Positions 1-8,493 of a DNA stretch of 64,000 bases are shown one piece after another (the first letter of the stretch is position 1; every line of letters begins with the position of its first letter). The position numbers were made by a program, and so were the translations under genes. The notes beneath the pieces were generated by a model, which saw nothing but the letters and a program-made list of their open reading frames with translations, did no database searches and had not been told where the DNA came from. This stretch comes from Streptococcaceae bacterium. Lineage in GTDB: Bacteria > Bacillota > Bacilli > Lactobacillales > Streptococcaceae. The stretch covers positions 1 through 64,000 of the forward strand of contig JAIRWF010000035.1 in NCBI GenBank assembly GCA_031253335.1. Direction: 5' to 3'.

Positions 1-640
1 CCACTTGTACTCAAACTCGTCGAATTTGACAAACTTGCGCTGTCTGATAAACTGTCAGAATTTGACAAGCTGTTTGAAGTTGATGTGCTGATAGAGTTAG
101 AAAGACTCGCTGAATTAGAGTTTGAAAGACTTCCTGAATTAGACACGCTCGTACTATTTGATAGACTGCCGCTTGTGCTCAAGCTTTCTGAATTCGACGA
201 ACTCCCAGACTGGCTCAAGCTTTCTGAGTCTGATAAGCTTCCTGAATTTGACAGACTTCCACTATTTGACAAGCTACCACTATTGCTCAAGCTCTCCGAA
301 TTTGACAGACTCGTACTGTTTGACAAGCTACCGCTGTTACTTAAACTTTCAGAATTTGACAGACTCGTACTGTTTGACAAACTACCACTATTGCTCAAGC
401 TCTCCGAATTTGACAGACTCGTACTGTTTGACAAGCTGTCGCTGTTACTCAAACTCTCTGAGCCTGATAAGCTCCCCGAGTTTGACAAACTGCTACTATT
501 ACTCAAACTTTCACTTGTTGACAGACTTGTCAAATTTGACAGACTCATGGAATCAGAGAGACTGCCGCTCGTAAGCTCCGACGTTGAATTTGACAGGCTC
601 ACTGAGCCCGACTCACTAAGTGAGAGTGATGTGGAATCTT
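1..640 (-). repeat. Serine-rich SxS tandem repeat region of the adhesin
   Basis: Read on the minus strand this codes for runs such as SLSNSxSLSxSESLSNS. A near-perfect unit of about 60 bp recurs, containing CTGTCAAATTCGGAGAGC-like stretches. Such repeats normally carry O-glycans and form a stalk. The array continues off the left edge. The plus-strand ORFs 85-648 and 158-574 are antisense shadows of it. Confidence 0.85.
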
Positions 641-3600
641 CTTCATAGACGACCATAAATGCCTGCATGGCACTATCTGTCTGAGATGTCCCATTCGCAG
701 TCGTATCAAAGAGTCCATTAGCCAAAAGAGCTGCCGCGAGCGTTTCGTAGCTCTTCCCGTCAGGCCCCACCACATGATAAGTGTAGCCCACCCGCGCGAG
801 GTCCGCATCCGTCACAGGCAGTGCAATCGTCCCATTCGACACGCCCGCACTGCTATAACCATTTCCTGCTATCACCGTATTTGGGATTGCAGGATAAGCC
901 GCTCCTGTCCCAGGATTTACACTAGGTGCGTTCTCTGAAACAACCCCCGCAAGCTGATAATCAGGCATCAGCAAAATCGTTAAACTCTGAGGCACACTGT
1001 CTGTGCTATTTCCACCATTTTCCGTGGCATCAAAGGTAAATAAGGTTCCCGCCACACTCGGATCCAAATGATAACCTGAAATAATCCCAGAAGTCACTAA
1101 CTGCGCCCAGGTCAGGCTTTCCCCCGTCGTTCCTGTAATACTGAGCGCAGACTGCTCAGGAATCGGACGACCCGCACTATCTGTAAAGGTTACATTGACC
1201 GTCTGACTATCTGCTGCCACATACAAAGTCGTCACAGCATTCGTCGTCGAAACAAGCGTACTAACAGGCTGCGTCTTTCCAGAAAGCTCAGACGCTCCAG
1301 CATAATGCCAACCCGCAGGTAAATTCCCACCTTTTCCCGTCGAAGTCGTATAATAACTAGCCGTCCAGCTAATTGTATTGCCATAGTTCGCAGGCGGAAG
1401 TGCCGTTCCAGCAGCCTCTTCTCCCATATTCGCCCCAGGCATACTGTTTGTTGCGATGACCTGACCTGTTTTCACATCCACATACTGATACGTTACCGAC
1501 TGAGCCGTCCCATAGACATAGATTTTATAGCTATTGGTCTGACCTCCCACAGGTACAATCGCATAATTCGCCTGTCCCAACGCATCCCCATTATCCGTCG
1601 TTGTCGTGGGATCACCCCCTGACTGATGGTCAGAAGCTGCGCCTGCATACGTCTGTACGCCCAAAGCCCACATATAGTTTGCTGGCATATGATCAAGCGC
1701 ATAATCCGTCGTCGCAAGATTTAACTGCTCACCAATAAAGCTGCCTTCAGCCTTGCTAAAATCCACCGAGTAAGTTCCCACAACCTTTCCCGTACTATCT
1801 ACATAGCTGATTTGAATCACGCCAGGCGTCAAGGCAAGGGTTTTTATCGCATTCGTATTCCCTGCAAGCTGCGTTGTCACCAGATTCCCCGAATAATCCA
1901 TCGCCGTAGCTGTCGAGCCATTAGAGACCTTCAAGGTTTGGAAAGCCACACCTGGTGCATTGGTTGCTGTGTTTGAGAGTGCCGTATTATTCCAAACTGA
2001 GATGGCCGAGTTATTCATGTTGAAGCTTGACATCCCTGAGAGATTAAAAATCGAGTTTCCCGTTGCATTTCCATTGTTATTATTGATGGCAAGCGATTTT
2101 GGTGAGATAAAACGCACCAACTGCGAACTATTCATGTAAAAGACGGAGGTGTTAGACGTCTGGTTGATTGTGAGTACTGTCCCTGGATTAAAGACCATCG
2201 CAAAGGTTCCGCCCTGCGCATTATCCACCCCATCAAAGGTATTCCCCGTGATGCCCACATAAGGCGCAGTAATCGTTGCATTTTGCCCATACTGGTAGAA
2301 CGCATTCAGCACACTCGCATTTCCGCGCGAGCTAAAGTCATCTGCTAACGTCACATTAAACTTCTGTTTGAACCAAGCTGCATTCATGGACAGGCTCTGC
2401 TCAACACTATTGGCGTTTCCAGCACCACCAGCCCCCCAGAGCGAAAGATTCCGCAAAAGCCCCGCATAGCCGTTGTAGGTCGCATTAAAGTTATCTCCCG
2501 TGATAAAATACCCATAATCTCCCCAGAAAGGCGCCCGATCGGAGACTGAGTTCGGCATGGTAAACGTCAAGGTCACATTGTCTCCAATCGCAACCCCATG
2601 CACCGCACCTGTGTCAGATGCTGTATTGACATGATCCCACGACATGAAATAAACCCCGCTATCTGTCGTGTTATCCGCTGTCGTCTGATAGCTAATTGTT
2701 GCCCCATTTGCAATATTCAACGCGCCAACCGTCATGAACTCTGCCATCGTGTTCCACTGGACATTTCCTGAGAGCGTCACGAGCGAGTCCTCCGCATCTA
2801 CAAGACGTGCCGGCATGTTTTGATTGTACGAGCCTGTCACCACGGCTTGCGCAAGTGCTGGGTCTTGTGTCACATTGTTGATATTGAACTCCCACTTACC
2901 ATCATTGGTTGCAGCCGTTCCAAAAGGCGACATGATGACCGAGCGTTGTGAGCCCGAAGAAGCCGAGTGATCGCTTGAGAGCTGGGACAAAATGACATTT
3001 GTCAATGTGAAAATTCCCACATTGCTAGGCACATTGCTATTTAGCTTCGCAGATTGCGAAGGTCCCGTTAGTGCAGGATTACTGTTATTCGTTGCACTCG
3101 GCGTACCCACAGCGAGCGTCACATTTAGCCCCAAATTGAGCTTATGCCCCGCCCCATCAATAATAATCGAGCTCGTACGCGCAAGTAATCCCGCATTATT
3201 TGCAGCCGTGACTGTATTTGCAAGTTGTCCTGGCGTTGTATTGGCAATGTCTCCTGTCAGCTCAATATAGCTGATTGTATTGTTATTGTAGGCATTTGTA
3301 AAGTCCGTCCAATTGGCGACAGCCGCATAAGTTCCCGCAGCAATAGCCGCAGCTTTATATTGAGTCGAGTTTGCCACCTGCTCAGGGGTGACTACCGTGA
3401 CTGATGAGGGGGTATTTTTGCTAGGATTTTGAACACTGTTGTTAAAGTCCGTGCGTCCCGTATCAGGGTCCGCAGAAACTGTTCCTAAAAGTGTCCCAGA
3501 AAGCGTCGTTGAGGCAAGTGTCTGAGTTTTCGTAAGCGATGTGCTATCCGACTCTGAAAGCGCCAAAGAAAGAGACTCGCTCGTCTCAATGGAGTCTGAT

Positions 3601-3911
3601 AAGCTCTCTGAGTTGCTCTCACTGACTTCCATTGACTCTGATGAGGACAAACTCTCAGAAGCCGCAGTCGTGTCAGACGTTAAGGCGGGGATTGTCGCAC
3701 CTGATTGTGTCACCAGCGTATCTGCTGTCACTTGTGAAGCCATGGTCGCGTCGGCATGAAGAACTTGAGGAGATGCCGCAGCTCCCGCAAAGACCCCTGA
3801 GAAAGTTGTCAGAGTCGCATACATCCAGTTTCTTCCTTTTTTATAAGCCCGGTAATGCTCTTTTTTCTGACTATCCCGCATGATTTTCTTCTGCATATTC
3901 TTTTTGCTCAT
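1..3911 (-). CDS. Giant serine-rich LPXTG-type surface adhesin, C-terminus beyond the window
   Basis: The minus strand is open from an ATG at 3911 to the left edge, about 1300 codons, with no stop; that is why the ORF track omits it. The start follows a TGGAG ribosome site. Residues about 1-55 form a KxYKxGKxW-type signal peptide (HYRAYKKGRNWMYATLT, then a cleavage region near VLHADA), typical of large exported adhesins of lactic acid bacteria. A short Ser/Glu-rich stretch follows, then about 700 residues of Asn/Thr/Gly-rich sequence suggestive of a beta-solenoid or pectate-lyase-like fold. Two MucBP-like modules come next (SVTYQYVDVKTGQV and VNVTFTDSAGRPIPEQ), then a serine repeat region. 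The function as adhesin is inferred from architecture; the wall anchor and any SecA2/glycosyltransferase genes are not in the window. A promoter and a palindrome lie upstream. Confidence 0.85.
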   Translation of the reverse strand, partial: MSKKNMQKKIMRDSQKKEHYRAYKKGRNWMYATLTTFSGVFAGAAASPQVLHADATMASQVTADTLVTQSGATIPALTSDTTAASESLSSSESMEVSESNSESLSDSIETSESLSLALSESDSTSLTKTQTLASTTLSGTLLGTVSADPDTGRTDFNNSVQNPSKNTPSSVTVVTPEQVANSTQYKAAAIAAGTYAAVANWTDFTNAYNNNTISYIELTGDIANTTPGQLANTVTAANNAGLLARTSSIIIDGAGHKLNLGLNVTLAVGTPSATNNSNPALTGPSQSAKLNSNVPSNVGIFTLTNVILSQLSSDHSASSGSQRSVIMSPFGTAATNDGKWEFNINNVTQDPALAQAVVTGSYNQNMPARLVDAEDSLVTLSGNVQWNTMAEFMTVGALNIANGATISYQTTADNTTDSGVYFMSWDHVNTASDTGAVHGVAIGDNVTLTFTMPNSVSDRAPFWGDYGYFITGDNFNATYNGYAGLLRNLSLWGAGGAGNANSVEQSLSMNAAWFKQKFNVTLADDFSSRGNASVLNAFYQYGQNATITAPYVGITGNTFDGVDNAQGGTFAMVFNPGTVLTINQTSNTSVFYMNSSQLVRFISPKSLAINNNNGNATGNSIFNLSGMSSFNMNNSAISVWNNTALSNTATNAPGVAFQTLKVSNGSTATAMDYSGNLVTTQLAGNTNAIKTLALTPGVIQISYVDSTGKVVGTYSVDFSKAEGSFIGEQLNLATTDYALDHMPANYMWALGVQTYAGAASDHQSGGDPTTTTDNGDALGQANYAIVPVGGQTNSYKIYVYGTAQSVTYQYVDVKTGQVIATNSMPGANMGEEAAGTALPPANYGNTISWTASYYTTSTGKGGNLPAGWHYAGASELSGKTQPVSTLVSTTNAVTTLYVAADSQTVNVTFTDSAGRPIPEQSALSITGTTGESLTWAQLVTSGIISGYHLDPSVAGTLFTFDATENGGNSTDSVPQSLTILLMPDYQLAGVVSENAPSVNPGTGAAYPAIPNTVIAGNGYSSAGVSNGTIALPVTDADLARVGYTYHVVGPDGKSYETLAAALLANGLFDTTANGTSQTDSAMQAFMVVYEEDSTSLSLSESGSVSLSNSTSELTSGSLSDSMSLSNLTSLSTSESLSNSSSLSNSGSLSGSESLSNSDSLSNSTSLSNSESLSNSGSLSNSTSLSNSESLSNSGSLSNSTSLSNSESLSNSGSLSNSGSLSNSGSLSDSESLSQSGSSSNSESLSTSGSLSNSTSVSNSGSLSNSNSASLSNSISTSTSNSLSNSDSLSDSASLSNSTSLSTS

Positions 3912-3968
3912 TGTTGAGGCTCCACATTCTAAAATTTTTTTGAGAAAGTATCTGCTTTCTGGATTTTC

Positions 3969-3996
3969 ATTCTATCTCTTTTTCCCTTGAGTTCAA
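3969..3996 (-). promoter_or_regulatory. Probable adhesin promoter
   Basis: On the minus strand TTGAAC is followed after 16 nt by TAGAAT, upstream of the adhesin start. The start codon is about 58 nt below the -10 box, leaving room for a short leader with a ribosome site. Confidence 0.55.
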
Positions 3997-4016
3997 AGAG
4001 TTTTGAAGGTGCCTCA

Positions 4017-4033
4017 GTTGATAGTTTATCAAC
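4017..4033. promoter_or_regulatory. Palindromic operator candidate between adhesin and TetR genes
   Basis: GTTGATA-gtt-TATCAAC is a perfect 7+7 palindrome. Its right part, TAGTTTATCA, recurs at 4092-4101, exactly 70 bp away. It lies about 20 bp upstream of the adhesin -35 box and upstream of the tetR promoter, the usual place for a TetR-family operator in a divergent region. Binding by the adjacent regulator is inferred. Confidence 0.5.
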
Positions 4034-4155
4034 CAATCTCTATTTGTTTGGGAAGCTAATTACTTATTTCTCACATCTTTTAGAAAATTGTTAGTTTATC
4101 AGGTGTGAACTTTTTCTACGTTTGTTTTTCATTTTTTAGAAAAATAACTTTACGC

Positions 4156-4161
4156 TATAAT
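4156..4161 (+). promoter_or_regulatory. -10 box of the tetR-like gene
   Basis: TATAAT stands 29 nt before the ATG; no good -35 is visible, only TTGTTT-like sequence in a T-rich stretch. A strong ribosome site (AGGAG) precedes the ATG. Confidence 0.5.
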
Positions 4162-4190
4162 TATTTTAGAATAAAATAATAGGAGAAAAT

Positions 4191-4790
4191 ATGATTACAG
4201 AAAGTCAGCAAAAAATCATAGACGCTTTTCTCATCGCAGTCCAAGAGGCCAAATCTTTTCGCTCTGTTTCCATGCTCAAAGTCGCAAAAGTTGCTGGAAT
4301 TTCCCCACAGGCCATTTACCGCAAACACTTTAACAGCATTGAGGACATCCTCAAGACCTTGAAGCGCACCATCAAACGAGACCTCCTAGACGCCAGCCAA
4401 AGCCGACTTGAAAAAAATCCTGGCGTATCCCCCTTTAGCGTCATTTCTGAGGATCTTCTTCCCATCTTTTTCAAGCATCAGCTTGCTCTCAAAGTTTTTT
4501 ACAACTATCTAGGGACTAAGGATCTTGCCTTTTTAGAAAATGTTCTTTCAGAGTTTCTATCCCCCAATCTTGGAAATGAATGCCCAGAGGTAATCAGCCC
4601 TCCAGATTTTTTCCCAAAACTCCTCGTTCGTATGCTGCTAACGATTTTATTAGAATGGCTTTCACAAGACAATCCAACCCCGCCCACTCTCTTTCGCGCT
4701 CAATTTCTCGCGTTATGTGAAACTTTCCAGATCAAATCCTACATGCACGAGAAGCCTCAGGTGCATGACGAGCGATTAAAAAAGGTATAA
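4191..4790 (+). CDS. TetR/AcrR-family transcriptional regulator
   Basis: This 199-residue protein starts at an ATG preceded by AGGAG. Residues about 8-55 form the helix-turn-helix of the TetR family: [23 protein letters not shown] matches the usual 'tvxxIAxxAGVSxGTxYxHF' pattern. The remainder is a helical ligand or dimer domain without recognisable identity, so the inducer is unknown. It is divergent from the giant adhesin gene, and the palindrome at 4017-4033 lies between them, so control of the adhesin and of itself is a reasonable inference. The GIY-YIG gene starts 7 nt after its stop and is probably co-transcribed. Confidence 0.8.
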   Translation: MITESQQKIIDAFLIAVQEAKSFRSVSMLKVAKVAGISPQAIYRKHFNSIEDILKTLKRTIKRDLLDASQSRLEKNPGVSPFSVISEDLLPIFFKHQLALKVFYNYLGTKDLAFLENVLSEFLSPNLGNECPEVISPPDFFPKLLVRMLLTILLEWLSQDNPTPPTLFRAQFLALCETFQIKSYMHEKPQVHDERLKKV

Positions 4791-4797
4791 TAAGGTC

Positions 4798-5154
4798 GTG
4801 AAACCTTACTATACCTATCTTTTACGCTGTGCTGATGGCACCCTCTACTGTGGCTTTACAGATAATGTCGAAAAGCGTGTTGAAGCTCACAACAATGGGC
4901 GTGATGGCGCTAAATATACAAAAACCAGGCGCCCTGTTTATCTCGTCGCGTACATTGCCTTTGACGCGAAAGATGTCACACGCCTTGCGGACGACACAAA
5001 CGACGGGCTCAATCTGACGACTGAAAAACTTGCCCTCCGCTGTGAATGGTGGGTCAAGCACCAGCTCCACAGCCCGCAAGCAAAACTCGATTTCTTTACG
5101 AGCCAGGATTTGTCTCATTTTGAAGCCTGGCTCAAACGAAAAAGCGCTAAGTAG
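4798..5154 (+). CDS. GIY-YIG nuclease superfamily protein (UPF0213/YhbQ-like)
   Basis: The start is GTG, 7 nt after the tetR-like stop, with AAGG just upstream. Residues 1-40 carry the GIY-YIG motif in its UPF0213 form ([19 protein letters not shown], then [18 protein letters not shown]). At 118 residues it is longer than the usual 80-100 of this family, with an extra C-terminal helix rich segment. The family is linked to DNA repair or structure-specific cleavage, but the biological role is not settled. Transcription ends at the hairpin shared with pyrE. Confidence 0.8.
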   Translation: MKPYYTYLLRCADGTLYCGFTDNVEKRVEAHNNGRDGAKYTKTRRPVYLVAYIAFDAKDVTRLADDTNDGLNLTTEKLALRCEWWVKHQLHSPQAKLDFFTSQDLSHFEAWLKRKSAK

Positions 5155-5161
5155 CGCTTTT
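5140..5161. terminator. Bidirectional terminator between the GIY-YIG gene and pyrE
   Basis: AAAAGCGCT-aagt-AGCGCTTTT forms a 9-bp hairpin flanked by A and T runs on both strands and overlaps both stop codons. Confidence 0.75.
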
Positions 5162-5792
5162 AATGTTGCCAACTTTCCTGATTTTCCTTGAATCGTTTGA
5201 GTAATTCGAGTTCATCGGCTGTCACGTAGCCCGTCTCTTGTGCGATTTCAATCAAATGACTGTAATTGGTGAGGGTCACGAGTATGCGACCTGCTGCTTC
5301 AAAATTTGCCACTGCTTTTGGCAACTCATAGGTGAAAATCGCTGCAACTCCTAAGATTTCAGCACCTTCCCGTTCCGCCGCAGCCACTGCTTCAAGGACA
5401 GAACCTCCCGTTGAGATGAGGTCTTCGATGACGACCATCTTTTGTCCAGGCGTCACGCGTCCCTCCACTTGATTCCCAGCGCCGTGGTCTTTGGGTTTTG
5501 AGCGAATATAAGCAAAAGGTAAATTCATTTTATCCGCAATAATCGCCCCATGCGGAATGCCTGCTGTTGCCGTTCCCGCAATGACTTCAGCATCTGGAAA
5601 CTCCGCTTTTAGAAGCTCCACAAAACCATCTTCAATGTGCGTGCGCACCTCGGGATAGGCAAGGGTCACCCGATTATCCGTATAAATTGGCGATTGAATT
5701 CCCGACGCCCAAGTAAAAGGCGCACTGGGGGACAACGTCACCGCCTTAATCTTAAGTAAATCCTCTGCAATTTGTGTCGCTGTATCAGTCAT
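5160..5792 (-). CDS. pyrE: Orotate phosphoribosyltransferase
   Basis: PyrE joins orotate to PRPP giving orotidine monophosphate, the fifth step of pyrimidine synthesis. The 210-residue protein has the PRPP-binding loop [14 protein letters not shown] and the [12 protein letters not shown] substrate loop of the family. The ORF track starts at 5804 with a TTG inside the ribosome site; the ATG at 5792 preceded by GGGAGG is the better start. The gene stands alone, more than 6 kb from the end of the pyr operon (pyrF), whereas related bacteria usually keep pyrE next to pyrF. It has its own promoter; no PyrR site was recognised in its leader. Confidence 0.95.
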   Translation of the reverse strand: MTDTATQIAEDLLKIKAVTLSPSAPFTWASGIQSPIYTDNRVTLAYPEVRTHIEDGFVELLKAEFPDAEVIAGTATAGIPHGAIIADKMNLPFAYIRSKPKDHGAGNQVEGRVTPGQKMVVIEDLISTGGSVLEAVAAAEREGAEILGVAAIFTYELPKAVANFEAAGRILVTLTNYSHLIEIAQETGYVTADELELLKRFKENQESWQH

Positions 5793-5816
5793 AATGCCTC
5801 CCAAATTTGATACTTC

Positions 5817-5845
5817 ATTTTATCACGAAATCCCTTGTCTGTCAG
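5817..5845 (-). promoter_or_regulatory. pyrE promoter overlapping a dispersed palindrome
   Basis: On the minus strand CTGACA, 17 nt, then TAAAAT with an upstream TGA (extended -10). The -35 is part of GTCAAATCTGAC, one of the palindromes found throughout the window. Confidence 0.55.
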
Positions 5846-5945
5846 ATTTGACAAGATATATCACTCCATTTTTGTTAAATTTGACAACTTCCAGATAACC
5901 AAAAAGTCTGTCAATTTTTGAAATGACAGTATTTGATAGCTTTTA

Positions 5946-6180
5946 AGGTTACCTCTATCTCCGCGCTTTGCGCTGCGCTGTCCATGCTCGCTAAGCCAGC
6001 AAAGCTGGCAAGTCGCATGGCAACTCCCTGCTTTTCGCCTAGCTAAAGCAGGTCCATTCGCTCTAAGTGACTAAAGTGCCGTAGCGAAGGATGGCTGTTG
6101 GTGCGGTCTGCACCTTACAGCGATGCTAGTAGGATTATCAGAGCGGACAGCCCGACACAAGTGGCGAAGATAGACACGTC
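5946..6180 (-). repeat. Structured intergenic element C (ends shared with elements A and B)
   Basis: This 235-bp gap holds no gene. Read on the minus strand it begins with ACGTGTCTA and ends with TAGAGGTAACCT, as element A at 49795-49915 does. The ends pair as TCTATCTTCGC with GCGGAGATAGA. Between them lie several strong hairpins: GCTGT-TGGTGC/GCACC-ACAGC type, CCTGCTTT/AAAGCAGG, and GCCAGC-aaa-GCTGGC inside CCATGC/GCATGG. It may be a non-autonomous mobile element or a structured RNA; it does not resemble tmRNA, 6S or RNase P. Confidence 0.45.
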
Positions 6181-6186
6181 CTTAAC

Positions 6187-8484
6187 TTAATTGCGTTTCT
6201 TTTTGCGATTGCTTGCTGAAACATATTGCGCAGCTGCAAGGCCAAGTCCCGCCATAATGAATGTATAACCTGCTGTTGTCATGCCATAGTCATCTCGGTC
6301 CTCAGTTTGTGGGAGAGTCTTATTGTAGCTCACAGGAATCAGATGAACTGGAGTTTCTGGCTTCGGCAAGCTAACTGGCTGGGAAGTCGGCTTATAACTC
6401 TCTGGAGTTGGAACATGGGGCTTAGCTGACGTTTTGGGGTTCGTAATACTGGGGCTTGTCTCAGATACTGGTAATTTCTCCCATTGTGCCTTTAACGTGA
6501 GATTCGCAGTCACATGAGGATAGCTACTCCCTGGTTGATAGCTTTTCCCATCGCTTCCTGCCCAAGCAATGAATTTATAGCCCGCACGCGTTGGAATCTT
6601 AGACGAAAGTGTATAAGAATCATTTTCTTTGACGACCGCTTCATCTGGTGCTCCTTTTCCACCATTGGCATCGTAAAATACTGTGTAGGTCTGATAGACT
6701 GTGATATACTGCAGTTCATCTTGCTCAATGTCGGACGAATCAAGTCCAGATTGCGGATCTGTTGTAACCACAAGGTCAGTGTTCGGGTCTGTGTAGGTAT
6801 AAGTAACCGTATATTTTCCAGCCTGAGCGACTTTAAAAGTACCATCCTCAGAGACGTTTGAAACGATATTTCCAGACGGGTCATACACAGTAAGAGTCAG
6901 GTCACCTGCTGCAAGCGCAGAAAGAATTTGACTGTTTGTAAGCTGATTGCCTGCTGAGCCATAAACTTTTAGGCCCTGACTGGCATTTGAAAGTTGTTTC
7001 GGATCAACCGTTGTGTTCACTAGGACAGTCTGGTCTGGTCCTGGTGTAATGGCAAGGTAAATCACACTAATTGTCTGATTGATAAACGCAAGGTTTCCCT
7101 CAGAATCCTCCCATTGCCACTCTACCGTATAGGTTTTCGTATAATCTTCATCTGCCGTACCACCAGAAGGAAGAGAGTAAGTCCCATCCGCATTAGCCGT
7201 TAAAGGCGTAAGCGTCTCATCATCATTGTCCGTGATGATAACGGTCGGTTTTGCGGAACTATCCGTTGGATCAACTACCGAGACGCCTTGCTTACTTGGA
7301 TCATACGTATAAGCACTTGGCGCGCTTACACGCCCCGTAATCGCAGGTTGATAAGGATCTGTTGCTTGCAAACCTGCTACATTTATTGTTCGCATATCGG
7401 TCAATCCACCATAGCTAAACACCACCGTATAGACACCGGCTTCATCTGGCGAAAAACTTGTGACACCCGTATCTAAGGTCGTATTTTGATAGTAAGAATC
7501 CGAATCTGGCCCCGTAACAGTAATCGTTGCATCGCTCAAATCTCCATTTGGCGTGCTATTTTTAAGTGCTTCAATCGACGACAAATCAAAGACACCACCA
7601 TCACTATCCGCAAGGCCTTGAAGACTTATTGACGTTGTTCCACCAAGCTGACTAAACGCCACCGTATTATCAATCTCAGGAGAGACATTAATCACTGCAG
7701 TTGCCGATATTGTCACACTTTTTTGCTCCAGCGTCGTATAGGTATAATTATAGCTTACTGTATAACTTCCCGCGACATCAGGCGTAAAGCTACCTGAGCT
7801 GATGTCAGTTGCTAGATTACTTCCTGAAGGGACACTAGTTAAACTTATTGACGTAAGGCTGCCATTTCCCAACTCATCTGGATCCGTTATGGTCGCATTT
7901 GTAGGTAATGTGATTGCCGTCCCGACAGTGCCTGTCGTTGGGATGCCATCAGGAGCACTAATGCTAGGAGTTGTTGGGGTATCTTGTGACCAACTATCAC
8001 CCCCATTATAGATTAAAATGTGTCCTGACGTACTTGAAAGTGTCGTGTTAGCATCGTATTCTGCAATTTTTGTGAAGCTATTGTCCCAACTTGTACTTCC
8101 AGCATCATTGATGTTTGGGCTCGTCCCCAGGATAAAGGAAATCATTCCTGCATTCGTCGTGAGTGGAACATTTGCAACGTAAGCCGTCCCAGCGCTATTT
8201 AGCGTCAGAACTACGTAACTGCCACTTCCACTGCCATACCATACCCAGGCATAAGGCGTCCCTGAAGAAACTTGACTCGCACTTATACCAATCGTTACTG
8301 TATTTGCAGCAGGTGCGTCTGCATAAACGCTAATACCTTGCTCGTCAAAGAGCACAGTCGGCGCCACTAGTCCCACAGAAAGAGTAGCCAAAAGCGAGGC
8401 CCCGTAGAGCCAAACTTTTTTTGTTTTATGTGCAGCCTCTAAGCTCGGATGAAGACGCTGTATCCTACTAAAACGTGTTGCCAT
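6187..8484 (-). CDS. Sortase-anchored surface protein with Ig-like and InlB-type repeats
   Basis: The 765-residue product starts 9 nt after the pullulanase stop with a TGAGG ribosome site, so the two are co-transcribed. It has an N-terminal export signal (KTKKVWLYGASLLATLSVGL). A first domain of about 120 residues resembles the starch-binding-type N-terminus of the neighbouring pullulanase. Several bacterial Ig-like repeats of about 100 residues follow (ADxAGSYTVSYxY style motifs). An InlB B-repeat is next (YTVFYDANGGKGAPDEAV...LTLKAQWE). A Pro/Ser-rich wall spacer ends in LPQTE, a hydrophobic stretch and KKKRN. It is probably a wall-bound glucan-binding partner of the pullulanase; that role is inferred. 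Confidence 0.85.
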   Translation of the reverse strand: MATRFSRIQRLHPSLEAAHKTKKVWLYGASLLATLSVGLVAPTVLFDEQGISVYADAPAANTVTIGISASQVSSGTPYAWVWYGSGSGSYVVLTLNSAGTAYVANVPLTTNAGMISFILGTSPNINDAGSTSWDNSFTKIAEYDANTTLSSTSGHILIYNGGDSWSQDTPTTPSISAPDGIPTTGTVGTAITLPTNATITDPDELGNGSLTSISLTSVPSGSNLATDISSGSFTPDVAGSYTVSYNYTYTTLEQKSVTISATAVINVSPEIDNTVAFSQLGGTTSISLQGLADSDGGVFDLSSIEALKNSTPNGDLSDATITVTGPDSDSYYQNTTLDTGVTSFSPDEAGVYTVVFSYGGLTDMRTINVAGLQATDPYQPAITGRVSAPSAYTYDPSKQGVSVVDPTDSSAKPTVIITDNDDETLTPLTANADGTYSLPSGGTADEDYTKTYTVEWQWEDSEGNLAFINQTISVIYLAITPGPDQTVLVNTTVDPKQLSNASQGLKVYGSAGNQLTNSQILSALAAGDLTLTVYDPSGNIVSNVSEDGTFKVAQAGKYTVTYTYTDPNTDLVVTTDPQSGLDSSDIEQDELQYITVYQTYTVFYDANGGKGAPDEAVVKENDSYTLSSKIPTRAGYKFIAWAGSDGKSYQPGSSYPHVTANLTLKAQWEKLPVSETSPSITNPKTSAKPHVPTPESYKPTSQPVSLPKPETPVHLIPVSYNKTLPQTEDRDDYGMTTAGYTFIMAGLGLAAAQYVSASNRKKKRN

Positions 8485-8493
8485 CAGAAAACC

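Noticed and set aside
85-648. Plus-strand ORF of 187 residues rich in Leu/Asp/Lys repeats
   Set aside because: It is the antisense reading of the serine-rich repeats of the adhesin; no ribosome site or promoter, and the opposite strand is open for 1300 codons with a proper signal peptide.
5946-6180. tmRNA, 6S RNA or a second RNase P RNA
   Set aside because: No tRNA-like end, no large open bubble and none of the RNase P blocks; shared ends with element A favour a repeat.
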